From contig NZ_QXGS01000001.1 in assembly GCF_003604215.1 (NCBI RefSeq), positions 310,001 to 374,000 on the forward strand: 64,000 nt of DNA. Direction: 5' to 3'. Every line of letters starts with the position of its first letter. Positions within the stretch are counted from its first letter, which is position 1. The notes below the pieces were generated by a model. That model searched no databases. It saw nothing but the letters and a program-made list of their open reading frames with translations, and was not told the origin of the DNA. The DNA is from Teichococcus vastitatis (GTDB taxonomy: Bacteria > Pseudomonadota > Alphaproteobacteria > Acetobacterales > Acetobacteraceae). This document shows positions 9,084 through 17,799 of the stretch, one piece after another. The position numbers were made by a program, and so were the translations under genes.

Positions 9084-10442
9084 ATGGACACCAGACCCCC
9101 TGTTCCCCGCGCCGTTCTTGTCGGCATCCAGACGCCCGAGGTCGACGATGTCGCCCACGAGGCCAGCCTCGAAGAGTTGGGGCGCCTCGTGAAGACGCTG
9201 GGCTACGAGGTGGTCGGCACCGTATCGCAGCGCCGCGAAGGCACCGGCGCCGGATCGTTGCTCGGCAGCGGCAAGTTGGCGGAACTGGCGGCCCTGACCG
9301 GCGGGTCCGGCGTGATCGGCTCCACGGCGCCAACCCTAAAGTCCAAGGCCAGGGCCCGGTTCGAGGAGGCCGCCGAGACTGCCACCTTGCCGGAGGCCGA
9401 TCCCGACGTCACCCGCAGGCCCGAATTCGTCATCGTCGACCACGAGCTCTCGCCCAGCCAGATCCGCAACCTGGAGCGCGCCACCGGTGCCGAGGTGCTG
9501 GACCGCACCGGCGTCATCGTGGAGATCTTCCACCGCCACGCCAAGACACGCGAGGCCAAGCTGCAGGTGGAGATGGCGCGGCTGAAATACGTCGCGCCCC
9601 GCCTGCGGGAATCCTCGGGTGGCGGCGAGCGGCGGCAGGGGCCGGGCGCCGGCGAAAGCACGCTCGACCTCGACCGCCGCAAGATCCGCGACCGGCTCGC
9701 GGAGCTGAAGGACCAGCTGGAAGCCGTGCAGCGCGACAGCGACAACCGCCGCGCCGCCCGGCGGGACCAGCTCCGGGTGGCGCTGGTCGGCTACACCAAT
9801 GCCGGCAAATCCTCGCTGATGCGGGCGCTCACCGGCAGCCAGGTGCTGGTGGAGGACAAGCTGTTCGCCACGCTCGATACCACCGTCCGCATCCTGCAAC
9901 CCGAGACACGGCCGCGCGTGCTCGTGTCGGACACGGTGGGCTTCATCAAGCAACTGCCGCACGACCTGGTCGCCTCGTTCCGCTCGACGTTGACGGAGGC
10001 GCTGGAAGCATCGCTGCTGTTGTTCGTCGTCGACGCATCGGACCCGACCTACGAGGCGCAGCTGGAGGTGAGCCGCGGCGTGCTGCGCGAGATCGGGGCG
10101 GATGCCGTGCCGTCCCGTCTGGTGCTGAACAAGATGGACCGCGTGGACGCGGCCGGACGCGCCGCCCTGATCGAGAAGCATCCAGATGCCATCCTGCTCT
10201 CCGCCCACGCGCCCGGTGACGTCAGCGCGTTACGGGACACCATCGTCGCCTTCTTCGAGGCGGAGATGGTGGAGGATGTGCTTGCGCTGTCCTACACCCA
10301 GCAGGGGCTGATCGGCGAGATCTACGACAGCGTGCGGGTCCTGTCGGAGGAGTATGACGAGAATGGGCGGGTGCTGAAGGTGCGCGGCCTGCCCGGGGCC
10401 ATCGCACGGCTGCGGCGGAGCCTCGCCGCGCATGGGGCCTGA
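9084..10442 (+). CDS. hflX: GTPase HflX
   Basis: This 452-residue ribosome-associated GTPase is known in the family to split or rescue stalled 70S ribosomes. The N-terminal HflX domain (about 1-190) includes the coiled helical region ending STLDLDRRKI. The G domain starts at GYTNAGKSS (236-244) and continues with DTVGFIKQLPHDLVASFRST and LNKMD. The length is normal. In many proteobacteria hflX follows hfq; here it stands alone between small hypotheticals and a glutathione transferase. Confidence 0.93.
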   Translation: MDTRPPVPRAVLVGIQTPEVDDVAHEASLEELGRLVKTLGYEVVGTVSQRREGTGAGSLLGSGKLAELAALTGGSGVIGSTAPTLKSKARARFEEAAETATLPEADPDVTRRPEFVIVDHELSPSQIRNLERATGAEVLDRTGVIVEIFHRHAKTREAKLQVEMARLKYVAPRLRESSGGGERRQGPGAGESTLDLDRRKIRDRLAELKDQLEAVQRDSDNRRAARRDQLRVALVGYTNAGKSSLMRALTGSQVLVEDKLFATLDTTVRILQPETRPRVLVSDTVGFIKQLPHDLVASFRSTLTEALEASLLLFVVDASDPTYEAQLEVSRGVLREIGADAVPSRLVLNKMDRVDAAGRAALIEKHPDAILLSAHAPGDVSALRDTIVAFFEAEMVEDVLALSYTQQGLIGEIYDSVRVLSEEYDENGRVLKVRGLPGAIARLRRSLAAHGA

Positions 10443-10612
10443 CAGGCACCCTGCGCGGCACTGTGTTTGTGTCTGCCGCCCGCCACGGCTGGCGCGATGA
10501 GCGCAGGCCATCAATGCGACCGCCGGCTTCCCGGCGGCTGCCGTGACGCAGGCCGGTTGCCATTCGGCCCAACCATGGCTGGACACGGCCCACAGATCGA
10601 TCGGAGAGAACC

Positions 10613-11488
10613 ATGGACAACACTTCCAGCTATTCGCCACCCAAGGTCTGGACCTGGGACCAGAACAATGGCGGGACCTTTGCCAACATCAACCGTCCCA
10701 CGGCCGGCGCGAGGCATGAGAAGGCCCTGCCGGTCGGCCGGCATCCGCTGCAGCTCTACTCATTGGGCACCCCCAACGGCGTGAAGGTCACCATCATGCT
10801 CGAGGAGCTGCTGGCGGCCGGCCACAGCGGCGCCGAGTACGACGCCTGGCTCATCGAGATCGGCAAGGGTGATCAGTTCGGTAGCGGCTTCGTGGAGGTG
10901 AACCCCAACTCCAAGATCCCGGCCCTCATGGACCGCAGCGGTCCGGAGCCGGTGCGCGTCTTCGAATCGGGCGCCATCCTGCTCCACCTGGCCGAGAAGT
11001 TCGGCGCCTTCCTTCCGCGAGATGGCGCCGCCCGGGCGGAATGCCTGTCCTGGTTGTTCTGGCAGGTGGGAAGCGGCCCCTTTCTCGGCGGCGGCTTCGG
11101 GCATTTCTATGCCTATGCCCCCGAGAAATTCGAATACCCGATCAACCGCTTCGCCATGGAGGTCAAGCGGCAGCTCGACGTCCTCGACCAGCGCCTGGCC
11201 ATCAGCGAATACGTCGCGGGTCCGGAGTTCACCGTCGCCGACATGGCGATCTGGCCCTGGTACGGCCTGCTGGCGAAAGGCGAGTTGTATGGGGCCGGCG
11301 AATTCCTCCAGGTGCAGGAGTATCGCAACCTTCAGCGCTGGACGGCACAGATCGGGTCCAGGCCCGCGGTGCAACGTGGCGCGATGGTGAACCGTGTCAC
11401 CGGCGACCCGTCGCACCAGCTGCGCGAAAGGCACGACGCCAGCGACTTCGCGGCCATCATGGCCCCGCCGGGCTCGCCCGCATCCTGA
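10613..11488 (+). CDS. yghU: Glutathione-dependent disulfide-bond oxidoreductase (YghU-like)
   Basis: This 291-residue protein belongs to the Nu-class glutathione transferases, which reduce disulfides or peroxides using glutathione. The N-terminal extension SYSPPKVWTWDQNNGG is typical of YghU. The thioredoxin-like domain (about 45-135) contains TPNGVKVTIMLEE, NPNSKIPAL and FESGAILLHLAEK. The all-helical C-domain contains EYVAGPEFTVADMAIWPW. The length matches the family. Confidence 0.9.
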   Translation: MDNTSSYSPPKVWTWDQNNGGTFANINRPTAGARHEKALPVGRHPLQLYSLGTPNGVKVTIMLEELLAAGHSGAEYDAWLIEIGKGDQFGSGFVEVNPNSKIPALMDRSGPEPVRVFESGAILLHLAEKFGAFLPRDGAARAECLSWLFWQVGSGPFLGGGFGHFYAYAPEKFEYPINRFAMEVKRQLDVLDQRLAISEYVAGPEFTVADMAIWPWYGLLAKGELYGAGEFLQVQEYRNLQRWTAQIGSRPAVQRGAMVNRVTGDPSHQLRERHDASDFAAIMAPPGSPAS

Positions 11489-11504
11489 GGCCGAAGAACG
11501 AGGG

Positions 11505-11530
11505 GGAGAGCCCTGGGGAAAGGGCTCTCC
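11505..11530 (+). terminator. Strong hairpin after yghU
   Basis: GGAGAGCCC (11505-11513) pairs perfectly with GGGCTCTCC (11522-11530) around an 8-nt loop. No T tract follows. It ends 7 nt before the ATG of the next gene, so it could end yghU transcription or mask the next start. Confidence 0.5.
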
Positions 11531-11537
11531 AGGCACC

Positions 11538-12134
11538 ATGGAGGAGGCGCAGGTGCAGGCCATGCCGAGGCTGATATTTCCGGACAACAGCCTGCTGGCC
11601 GCCATGCTGGGCGAGCACGCCCCGGTGGACGCCCGGCGCGCGGCGCGGCGCCTGCGGGCGGAAGGCGCGCCCGCCCTGGCGGTGGGCGAGGATATCGCTG
11701 GCTTGGCCCGTGGGCTGGCCGTCTCCGAGGTGTCGCGATCCCCTGCCGTGCTGGACGTCCTGCCGCCGCTGTTCTGGCTCGAGGCGCCAAGGGGAGACGG
11801 GCCCGGCGCCCATGGGATCAGCGGATGGGTGGTGGAGAAGAAGCCAGGCGGGCTGACCGTGCGGGGCTTCAGCATCGGCTCCGGGGATCAGGCCGCGCCG
11901 GAGCCGGTGGGGGCCGTGACGGTGCCATTCGGCGCGGGCGCCGGGGAGGAAGACGAGGAGACCCGCCAGGTGAGGGGTCTGGTCACCGCCATCAGCCTGC
12001 CCGAGATGCTGTCGCAGATGGGGGAGAGCTCTCCCGTCCTGCTGATGCCGGCCGAGGCATCCGGGCAGGACGCGAGCACCCTGCGCGGCTTCCGGCTCTC
12101 GGTGGCCCTGTCGCCGGACGCGGCGCCGAGCTGA
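11538..12134 (+). CDS. Hypothetical protein
   Basis: This 198-residue protein has no recognised domain. The start MEEAQVQAMPRLIFPDNSLLAAMLGEH is followed by an Ala/Arg helix, a middle part (FWLEAPRGDGPGAHGISGWVVEKKPGGLTVRGFSIGS with beta-like alternation) and an acidic loop GAGEEDEETRQ. The second Met (11562) is an alternative start. It lies 49 bp after yghU, separated by a hairpin. Confidence 0.5.
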   Translation: MEEAQVQAMPRLIFPDNSLLAAMLGEHAPVDARRAARRLRAEGAPALAVGEDIAGLARGLAVSEVSRSPAVLDVLPPLFWLEAPRGDGPGAHGISGWVVEKKPGGLTVRGFSIGSGDQAAPEPVGAVTVPFGAGAGEEDEETRQVRGLVTAISLPEMLSQMGESSPVLLMPAEASGQDASTLRGFRLSVALSPDAAPS

Positions 12135-12347
12135 GCCTTGATGGCCGTGGCCGATCAGGCCAGAAGGTGGCGTGGGCGGCGGTCCCGCCGGACGGGCCGG
12201 CGCAACCAGCCTAGGCGCCGGATCGGAGCCATGCCTCCGACCGCCATGGCTTGCCCACCCAGCAACCAGGCTTCCATGGCGCGGCCTGATCCAAGAAAAA
12301 CTCCGATCGCAAGTTGACGCATCGGGAAAGCAGGTCCCGGCCCTGCC

Positions 12348-13175
12348 TTATCCAGCCGCCGCCGCTTGCTGCTCCCTCGGGTACGGGGGCTTGGTGAAGC
12401 CGGCAGGAGACAGCGTGAAGATTTCGCAGCCGCTCTCGGTCACGCCGATGCTGTGCTCAAATTGTGCGGAAAGGCTGCGGTCGCGGGTCACGGCCGTCCA
12501 GCCATCGCTGAGCATCTTCACGTCCGCCTGGCCAGCATTGACCATCGGCTCCACCGTCAGGAACATGCCGGGCCGGAGCGCGGGACCCCTGCCCTTCTGC
12601 CCGTGATTCAGGACATTGGGCGCGTCGTGATAGGTGCGGCCGAGGCCATGGCCGCAGAAATCCCGCACCACGCTGAACCGCGCGGCCTCGACATGGCTCT
12701 GGATCGCAAAGCCGATGTCACCCAGGGTCGCGCCGGGGCGCACAGCCGCGATGCCGCGCATCATCGCCCCGTAGGCGACGTCGATCAGCCGTACCGCGCG
12801 AGTGCCGATCTCGCCCACCGCGTACATGCGGCTGCTGTCCCCGTGCCATCCGTCCAGGATAACGGCCAGATCGATGTTGAGGATGTCTCCCTCCATCAGC
12901 ATGCGGTCGCCGGGCAGCCCGTGGCACACGACATGGTTCAGGGAGATGCAGGTCGCGTGGGTGTAACCCCGGTAGCCAAGGGAAGCTGGGACGGCGCCGT
13001 GCTCCAGGATGAAGGCGTGGCACAGCCGGTCAAGTTCCGCGGTGATGACGCCCTCGCGGACATGCGCCGTGATCATGTCGAGCGCGGCGGCCGCCAGCCG
13101 TCCCGCCGCACGCATCCCGGCGAAATCTTCAGGCCCGTGCAGCGGGATGAGCCGGCCGTCGACGATGTTGTTCAT
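12348..13175 (-). CDS. map: Type I methionine aminopeptidase
   Basis: This 275-residue enzyme removes the initiator Met from new proteins. All five metal ligands of the family are present: D102 and D113 (NIDLAVILDGWHGDSS), H176 (FCGHGLGR), E209 (TVEPM) and E240 (AQFEHS). It lacks an N-terminal zinc domain, as is normal for bacterial type Ia. It lies 32 bp downstream of a TetR gene on the same strand, an unusual partner that suggests a conditionally expressed extra copy. Confidence 0.92.
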   Translation of the reverse strand: MNNIVDGRLIPLHGPEDFAGMRAAGRLAAAALDMITAHVREGVITAELDRLCHAFILEHGAVPASLGYRGYTHATCISLNHVVCHGLPGDRMLMEGDILNIDLAVILDGWHGDSSRMYAVGEIGTRAVRLIDVAYGAMMRGIAAVRPGATLGDIGFAIQSHVEAARFSVVRDFCGHGLGRTYHDAPNVLNHGQKGRGPALRPGMFLTVEPMVNAGQADVKMLSDGWTAVTRDRSLSAQFEHSIGVTESGCEIFTLSPAGFTKPPYPREQQAAAAG

Positions 13176-13207
13176 GTTTGCTCTGAGGCGGTGTGGCGGA
13201 CAGGAAC

Positions 13208-13825
13208 TCAGGCCGCCTGCGTGGTTCCGGCGCGATGGCTCGCGCTGGCGAAGGGCACGCCGGCGTGCAGCTCGGCGATCATCTGTCCGGCGAACGATGG
13301 AACGGGATTCTCCGACAGCAGGTGCGGGCGGAGAATGGCGATGGGCGCGTCAAAGATCAGGAATTTCGCGCGGGCCAGATCTTCCTCCCGGATGGCGCCG
13401 CCGCCGACCCGGCCGATACAGGCGCCGAACGCCTCGTCCATTCCGGTTTCCAGCCGCTCCATCTCCTGCCGGAGCGGCTCCGGGGGCGGCGCGTCCTCGA
13501 ACAGGGCCACGGGCTCGTGCAGCAGGACGAAGCGGGCACGATGCCGGTCCTCGCCTGCCCAGGGCAGCAGCGCCAGGGCGGCCTCACGCGGCCTGCCCGC
13601 ATGCAACAGCGGCACCAGCACCTGGACCAGAGAGCCGTAGCCGGCATTCCACGCGGCGGCGAGAATGGCGGATCGGGACGCGAAGCGGTGATAGATCGAG
13701 CCGGTCGGTCCGCCGACCCGCCGGGCAATGGCCTGCATGGTGGCAGCGCCCGGGCCACCTTCGGCGACGAGGGCGATGGCAGCGTCAATGAAGTGCTCTG
13801 CCGAGAAGCGTGCGGTCCTGACCAT
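13208..13825 (-). CDS. TetR-family transcriptional regulator
   Basis: This 205-residue protein has an N-terminal TetR helix-turn-helix (about 8-53), seen as TMQAIARRVGGPTGSIYHRF. The ligand-binding part is helical and without known specificity. The ATG at 13825 falls inside an inverted repeat that is probably its own operator. The map gene follows 32 bp downstream, so the two are likely co-transcribed. Confidence 0.85.
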   Translation of the reverse strand: MVRTARFSAEHFIDAAIALVAEGGPGAATMQAIARRVGGPTGSIYHRFASRSAILAAAWNAGYGSLVQVLVPLLHAGRPREAALALLPWAGEDRHRARFVLLHEPVALFEDAPPPEPLRQEMERLETGMDEAFGACIGRVGGGAIREEDLARAKFLIFDAPIAILRPHLLSENPVPSFAGQMIAELHAGVPFASASHRAGTTQAA

Positions 13826-13854
13826 TCAATTAGATTAATCATTCTAGAATGGTC
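13820..13854. promoter_or_regulatory. Nested palindromes, likely TetR operator
   Basis: GACCATTC (13820-13827) and GAATGGTC (13847-13854) form a perfect outer inverted repeat. Inside, CATTCTAGAATG (13840-13851) is a perfect 12-bp palindrome. The spacer is AT-rich. The repeat overlaps the TetR start codon and faces the ParD gene, so binding could repress the TetR-map pair. The rest of 13826-14145 holds no recognised gene. Confidence 0.65.
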
Positions 13855-14145
13855 TGTCTATATCATGCTCGCTATCCTCGGGACCATGTGCATCCTGTCC
13901 GGAGCAAGCGGGTGGATCCGCTGCATCCCCTTTGCTCTTGAACGGCCTCTCGGTGCAGGTCGCGGGTACTGACCGGTTGCATGGACCTTTCGACGAGCGG
14001 GCATAGGCTGACCGGCGCACCGCCAACGCGCATCATGATCATCGTTACGATGGGGCGCAGACCTTCCGGGCCGGAAGGAGTTGCCACGCCCGGCAATGGC
14101 CATCAATCTTTGATGGTCCCTTTGAGTCATCACATCACCCGACGC

Positions 14146-14343
14146 ATGACCCGCCAGATCTGCAAAAACGTCTCCATCACCCCCGCCATGGATCGCTTCA
14201 TCGCCGAGCGGATCGCATCGGGCCGCTACCAAAACGCCAGCGAGGTTGTGCGGGCGGCACTCCGGGTGCTGGAGCGGGAGGAGGCCATCGAGCAGGAGCG
14301 ATTCCTGCGCCTCGCAGCCTGTTCCTCCGAAACGGAGCGCTAG
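14146..14343 (+). CDS. ParD-like type II antitoxin, no toxin partner
   Basis: This 65-residue ribbon-helix-helix protein has ICKNVSITPAMDRFIAERIASGRYQNASEVVRAALR, the ParD hallmark, then an acidic helix LEREEAIEQERFL that normally wraps ParE. A ParE gene would be expected right after it. Instead a histidine kinase frame starts 7 nt downstream. The start could also be the ATG at 14113. It is probably an orphan antitoxin or has lost its toxin. Confidence 0.75.
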   Translation: MTRQICKNVSITPAMDRFIAERIASGRYQNASEVVRAALRVLEREEAIEQERFLRLAACSSETER

Positions 14344-14349
14344 ACGCCC

Positions 14350-14811
14350 GTGCTGGACAACACGTGTCTTGCTGGCGGCGGAGCGGCTGGCGCCAGGCTG
14401 CGCGCGGTCGACTGGGCCAGCAATCCGCTGGGTCCCGTGGAGGGGTGGCCGCTCTCGTTGCAGACGGCGGTGCGCATCCTCCTCAGTTCCGAATTCCCCA
14501 TGATGATCCATTGGGGCCCGGAGCTGATCACCTTCTACAATGACGCCTACGCGCCGAGCCTGGGCCGGAAGCATCCGGGCAATCTCGGCCGACCGGCCTA
14601 CGAGTGGTGGTCGGAGATGTGGGACCAGCTCACGCCCATTTTCGACCGCGTGCTGTCCGGCCAATCCTTCTTTGTCGAGAACGCCCGGTACACGCCGGAT
14701 CGCGACGGGGCGCAGAAGGACGCCTACTTCACGCATTGCCACAGCCCGCTGTGGGACGATCAAGGCAAGGTCGCGGGCATCTTCCTGGTGGTAACCGAGA
14801 CAACACGCTAA
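14350..14811 (+). CDS. N-terminal sensor fragment of a split hybrid histidine kinase
   Basis: This is a 153-residue PAS-like input domain: RLRAVDWASNPLGPVEGWPLSL, then MMIHWGPELITFYNDAYAP, typical of large soluble hybrid kinases. It ends at TAA (14809-14811) after FLVVTETTR. The same frame continues open with VVAERDLLQANAALAQQNQ, which is exactly the coiled linker expected next. It therefore looks like the front half of a single gene (14350-16806) broken by a nonsense codon. The start is GTG 14350. It could still make a free PAS protein. Confidence 0.6.
   Translation: MLDNTCLAGGGAAGARLRAVDWASNPLGPVEGWPLSLQTAVRILLSSEFPMMIHWGPELITFYNDAYAPSLGRKHPGNLGRPAYEWWSEMWDQLTPIFDRVLSGQSFFVENARYTPDRDGAQKDAYFTHCHSPLWDDQGKVAGIFLVVTETTR
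14809..14811 (+). other. In-frame TAA interrupting a hybrid kinase gene
   Basis: Reading CGC-TAA-GTC-GTC, the stop separates two halves in the same frame, with coding character continuous on both sides. A single substitution would restore one 818-codon reading frame. Whether it is a real mutation, a recoding site or a base-calling error cannot be told from this sequence alone. Confidence 0.7.
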
Positions 14812-14901
14812 GTCGTCGCCGAGCGCGACCTGCTCCAGGCCAACGCCGCCCTCGCGCAGCAGAACCAGGCCCTCCAGGCGAGCCAGGCGCGGCTGGCCGC
14901 C

Positions 14902-16806
14902 GTGGTGAGCGCTTCCTCGGAGGTGCTCTACTCCATGAGCGCCGACTGGTCCGAGATGCGCCAGCTCACCGGTGGCGGATTCCTGGCAGATACGGGCTCG
15001 GCCAACCCCCGGTGGTTGACCGATCACATCCCGGATGGCGAGCAGGCGCGCGTCGCCGCGGCGATCCAGGAGGCGATCCGGAACAAGGCGGTGTTCTCGC
15101 TCGAGCACCAGGTCCGGCTCGCGGCAGGCGGCATCGGCTGGACGCAGTCGAGGGCCGTGCCCCTGCTCGGTCCGGCAGGCGAGATCACGGAATGGTTCGG
15201 CACCGCCAACGACGTGACGGCGCGCCGCGCCGCGGAGGAGGCACTCCGCCGATTGAACGAGAGCCTGGAGCAGCAGGTCGCCGAGCGCACCGCCGATCGC
15301 AACCGGCTCTGGACCTTGTCCAAGGACATCATGCTGGTGGCCGGGTTCGACGGCACCATCCAGGCCACGAACCCCGCCTGGGCCGAGTCGCTGGGCTGGC
15401 CGGAGGATGATCTGGTGGGCCGCAACCTGTTCGACCTCGTCCATCCGGAGGACCTCGAACGGACGGCTGCCTGCGCGGCCGCCATCGCAGGGGGGCAGGC
15501 ATTCAAGCGTTTCGAGAACCGGTGCCGCCACGCGGACGGTACCTATCGCTGGATCAACTGGGCCGCCGGACCCGGCGACGGCCTGATCATCGCCGCCGGC
15601 CGCGACGTCACCGAGGAAAGGACGATCGCCGATGTCCTCCTCAGGACCGAGGAGCAGCTCCGGCAATCCCAGAAGATGGAGGCGGTGGGGCAACTCACGG
15701 GCGGCCTCGCCCATGATTTCAACAATCTGCTGACGGGCATCACCGGCAGCCTGGAACTCCTGCAGGCCCGGGTGGCCCAGGGCCGGGTCGGCTCCCTGGA
15801 ACGCTACATCAGTGCCGCCCGGGGCGCTGCCGACCGCGCGACGGCGGTGACGCACCGGCTGCTGGCCTTCTCGCGGCGACAAACGCTCGATCCGAAGCCT
15901 ACCGACATGAACCGCCTGGTCAGGGACATGGTGGACCTGATCCGACGCACCGTGGGTCCGGCCATCACGGTCCAGATCGTGGGCGAACCGGAGCTTCCGC
16001 CGGTTCTGATCGACCCCAATCAGCTCGAGAACGCGCTGCTGAACCTCTGCATCAACGCGCGCGATGCGATGCCGGATGGCGGAAGGCTGCGGATCGAGAC
16101 CCACCACCGGACGCTGGATTGCCATGCGGCGCAGGAGCTCGAAATCCCGGCGGGCGAGTACCTGACGCTTTGCGTCACCGACAACGGCACCGGCATGACG
16201 CCCGAGGTAATCGCCCGAGCGTTCGATCCGTTCTTCACCACCAAGCCTCTCGGCGAGGGCACCGGGTTGGGCCTGAGCATGATCTACGGCTTCGCGCGCC
16301 AATCCGGCGGTCAGGCGCACATCGCCTCCAGCCCGGGACAGGGCACCACGGTGTGCCTCTATCTGCCTCCGCATGCCGGAAGGCCGGTCGAGGAGGAACC
16401 TTCCCTCGATCCGGCCGAAGCACCGCTGGCGCAGCAGGGCGAAACGGTGCTGGTGGTGGATGACGAGCCCACCGTGCGCATGCTGGTGACCGAGGTGCTG
16501 GAGGAACTCGGCTACACGCCCATCGAGGCGGCGGATGGCGCTGGAGGGCTGCACATCCTGCGCTCGAACACGCGCATCGATCTGCTGGTGACGGATGTGG
16601 GCCTGCCCGGCGGCATGAACGGGCGGCAGATGGCCGAGGCGGGGCGTGCGCTGCGTCCTGGCCTCAAGGTGCTGTTCATCACCGGCTACGCAGACAACGC
16701 CGTGCTGGGCCACGACCATCTGGCAGAAGGCATGCAGGTGATGGTGAAGCCGTTCTCCATGGAGCTGCTTGCCACCCGCGTCAGAGAGATCATCGCCGAA
16801 GCCTGA
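14902..16806 (+). CDS. Hybrid histidine kinase, C-terminal part (PAS-PAS-HisKA-HATPase-REC)
   Basis: The second half of the split kinase is 634 residues from GTG 14902. A PAS domain (about 1-110) and the helix SLEQQVAERTADRNRLW are followed by a second PAS (LVAGFDGTIQATNPAWAESLGW) and HisKA with the phospho-acceptor His in GGLAHDFNNLL (codon at 15712). The HATPase has the N box NLCINARDAM and the DNGTGMTPE and GTGLGLSM boxes. The receiver domain has VVDDEPTVRM and a likely phospho-Asp in LLVTDVGLPG. No transmembrane segment is seen, so it is cytosolic. No strong ribosome binding site precedes the GTG, so independent translation is doubtful. Confidence 0.75.
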   Translation: MVSASSEVLYSMSADWSEMRQLTGGGFLADTGSANPRWLTDHIPDGEQARVAAAIQEAIRNKAVFSLEHQVRLAAGGIGWTQSRAVPLLGPAGEITEWFGTANDVTARRAAEEALRRLNESLEQQVAERTADRNRLWTLSKDIMLVAGFDGTIQATNPAWAESLGWPEDDLVGRNLFDLVHPEDLERTAACAAAIAGGQAFKRFENRCRHADGTYRWINWAAGPGDGLIIAAGRDVTEERTIADVLLRTEEQLRQSQKMEAVGQLTGGLAHDFNNLLTGITGSLELLQARVAQGRVGSLERYISAARGAADRATAVTHRLLAFSRRQTLDPKPTDMNRLVRDMVDLIRRTVGPAITVQIVGEPELPPVLIDPNQLENALLNLCINARDAMPDGGRLRIETHHRTLDCHAAQELEIPAGEYLTLCVTDNGTGMTPEVIARAFDPFFTTKPLGEGTGLGLSMIYGFARQSGGQAHIASSPGQGTTVCLYLPPHAGRPVEEEPSLDPAEAPLAQQGETVLVVDDEPTVRMLVTEVLEELGYTPIEAADGAGGLHILRSNTRIDLLVTDVGLPGGMNGRQMAEAGRALRPGLKVLFITGYADNAVLGHDHLAEGMQVMVKPFSMELLATRVREIIAEA

Positions 16807-17061
16807 CACGGAACCGCAGCCCGTATCAGCCCGGCCCCGTGACTGCCCAAAGGCTGCCGGCGCCCTCCAGCCCGTTTCCGGACAGGCCGGCCTGTTGTCA
16901 TCCCGGCCTTGTCGGAATACGTCCGTTCGGCACGCCGCGCCCGGCGGGACGGCACCACGGCGCTGGCTCGGCACCGGCGCTGGCGCAGCCCCGCAGGTGG
17001 GCCCGGCATCCCGAACCGGCAGGGGCACCCCCGTCCGTCAACGGAGAGGCCGCAAGCGAAC

Positions 17062-17799
17062 CTATTCGACGGCGCCGGACAGCCTCGCCAGATCGGCCTT
17101 CGCTTCCTTCTCGGCCCGCTCCTTCCGCTCGCTGTAGCGGTCGGTCAGGTAGCCTGAGAGGTCTCGCGTCAGCAGGGTGAACTTCACCAGCTCCTCCATG
17201 ACGTCGACGACCCGGTCGTAAAGCGGCCCGGGCAGCATCCGGCCCGCCTCGTCGAACTGCTCGTAGGCTTTGGGTACCGAGGACTGGTTGGGGATCGTGA
17301 CCATCCGCATCCAGCGGCCGAGCAGGCGCAGGGTGTTCACCGCATTGAAGCTTTGCGAGCCGCCGGACACCTGCATCACCGCCAGGGTGCGCCCCTGCGT
17401 CGGCCGCACGCCACGGCTCTCCAGCGGCAGCCAGTCGATCTGGTTCTTCAGGACGCCGGTGACCGCGCCGTGCCGCTCGGGGCTGCACCAGACCTGGCCC
17501 TCGGACCACAGGGACAGTTCCCGGAGCTCAACCACCTTGAGATGGTCGGCGGGCGCATTGTCGGCCAGGGGCAGGTTGCGGGGGTCGAAGACCCGTGTCT
17601 CGGCGCCGAGGCCGCGAAGGATGCGCTCGGCCTCCAGCGTCAGAAACCGGCTGTAGGACCGCTCGCGCAGCGAGCCATAGAGCAGCAGGATGCGCGGCGG
17701 ATGCGGCCTGGCGCCAGGCATGCCGAGCCTGCGCGGATCCGGCGTCTCGAACTGCGCCCGGGCGATGTTGGGCAGCGGGAGGTCACGGTCGGCGGGCAT
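17062..17799 (-). CDS. arsH: Arsenical resistance protein ArsH
   Basis: This 245-residue NADPH-dependent flavin reductase is known in the family to oxidise trivalent organoarsenicals. The FMN-phosphate loop [11 protein letters not shown] is at 42-52, the [10 protein letters not shown] motif at 106-115, and a helical C-terminal extension follows. It is the last gene of the ars operon; its ATG at 17799 meets the end of the preceding monooxygenase gene. Confidence 0.92.
   Translation of the reverse strand: MPADRDLPLPNIARAQFETPDPRRLGMPGARPHPPRILLLYGSLRERSYSRFLTLEAERILRGLGAETRVFDPRNLPLADNAPADHLKVVELRELSLWSEGQVWCSPERHGAVTGVLKNQIDWLPLESRGVRPTQGRTLAVMQVSGGSQSFNAVNTLRLLGRWMRMVTIPNQSSVPKAYEQFDEAGRMLPGPLYDRVVDVMEELVKFTLLTRDLSGYLTDRYSERKERAEKEAKADLARLSGAVE

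Noticed and set aside
13858-17028. A very long minus-strand open frame (over 1000 codons)
   Set aside because: It is the antisense shadow of the plus-strand hybrid kinase, whose domains are clear. The minus-strand translation is low-complexity with no domain character.
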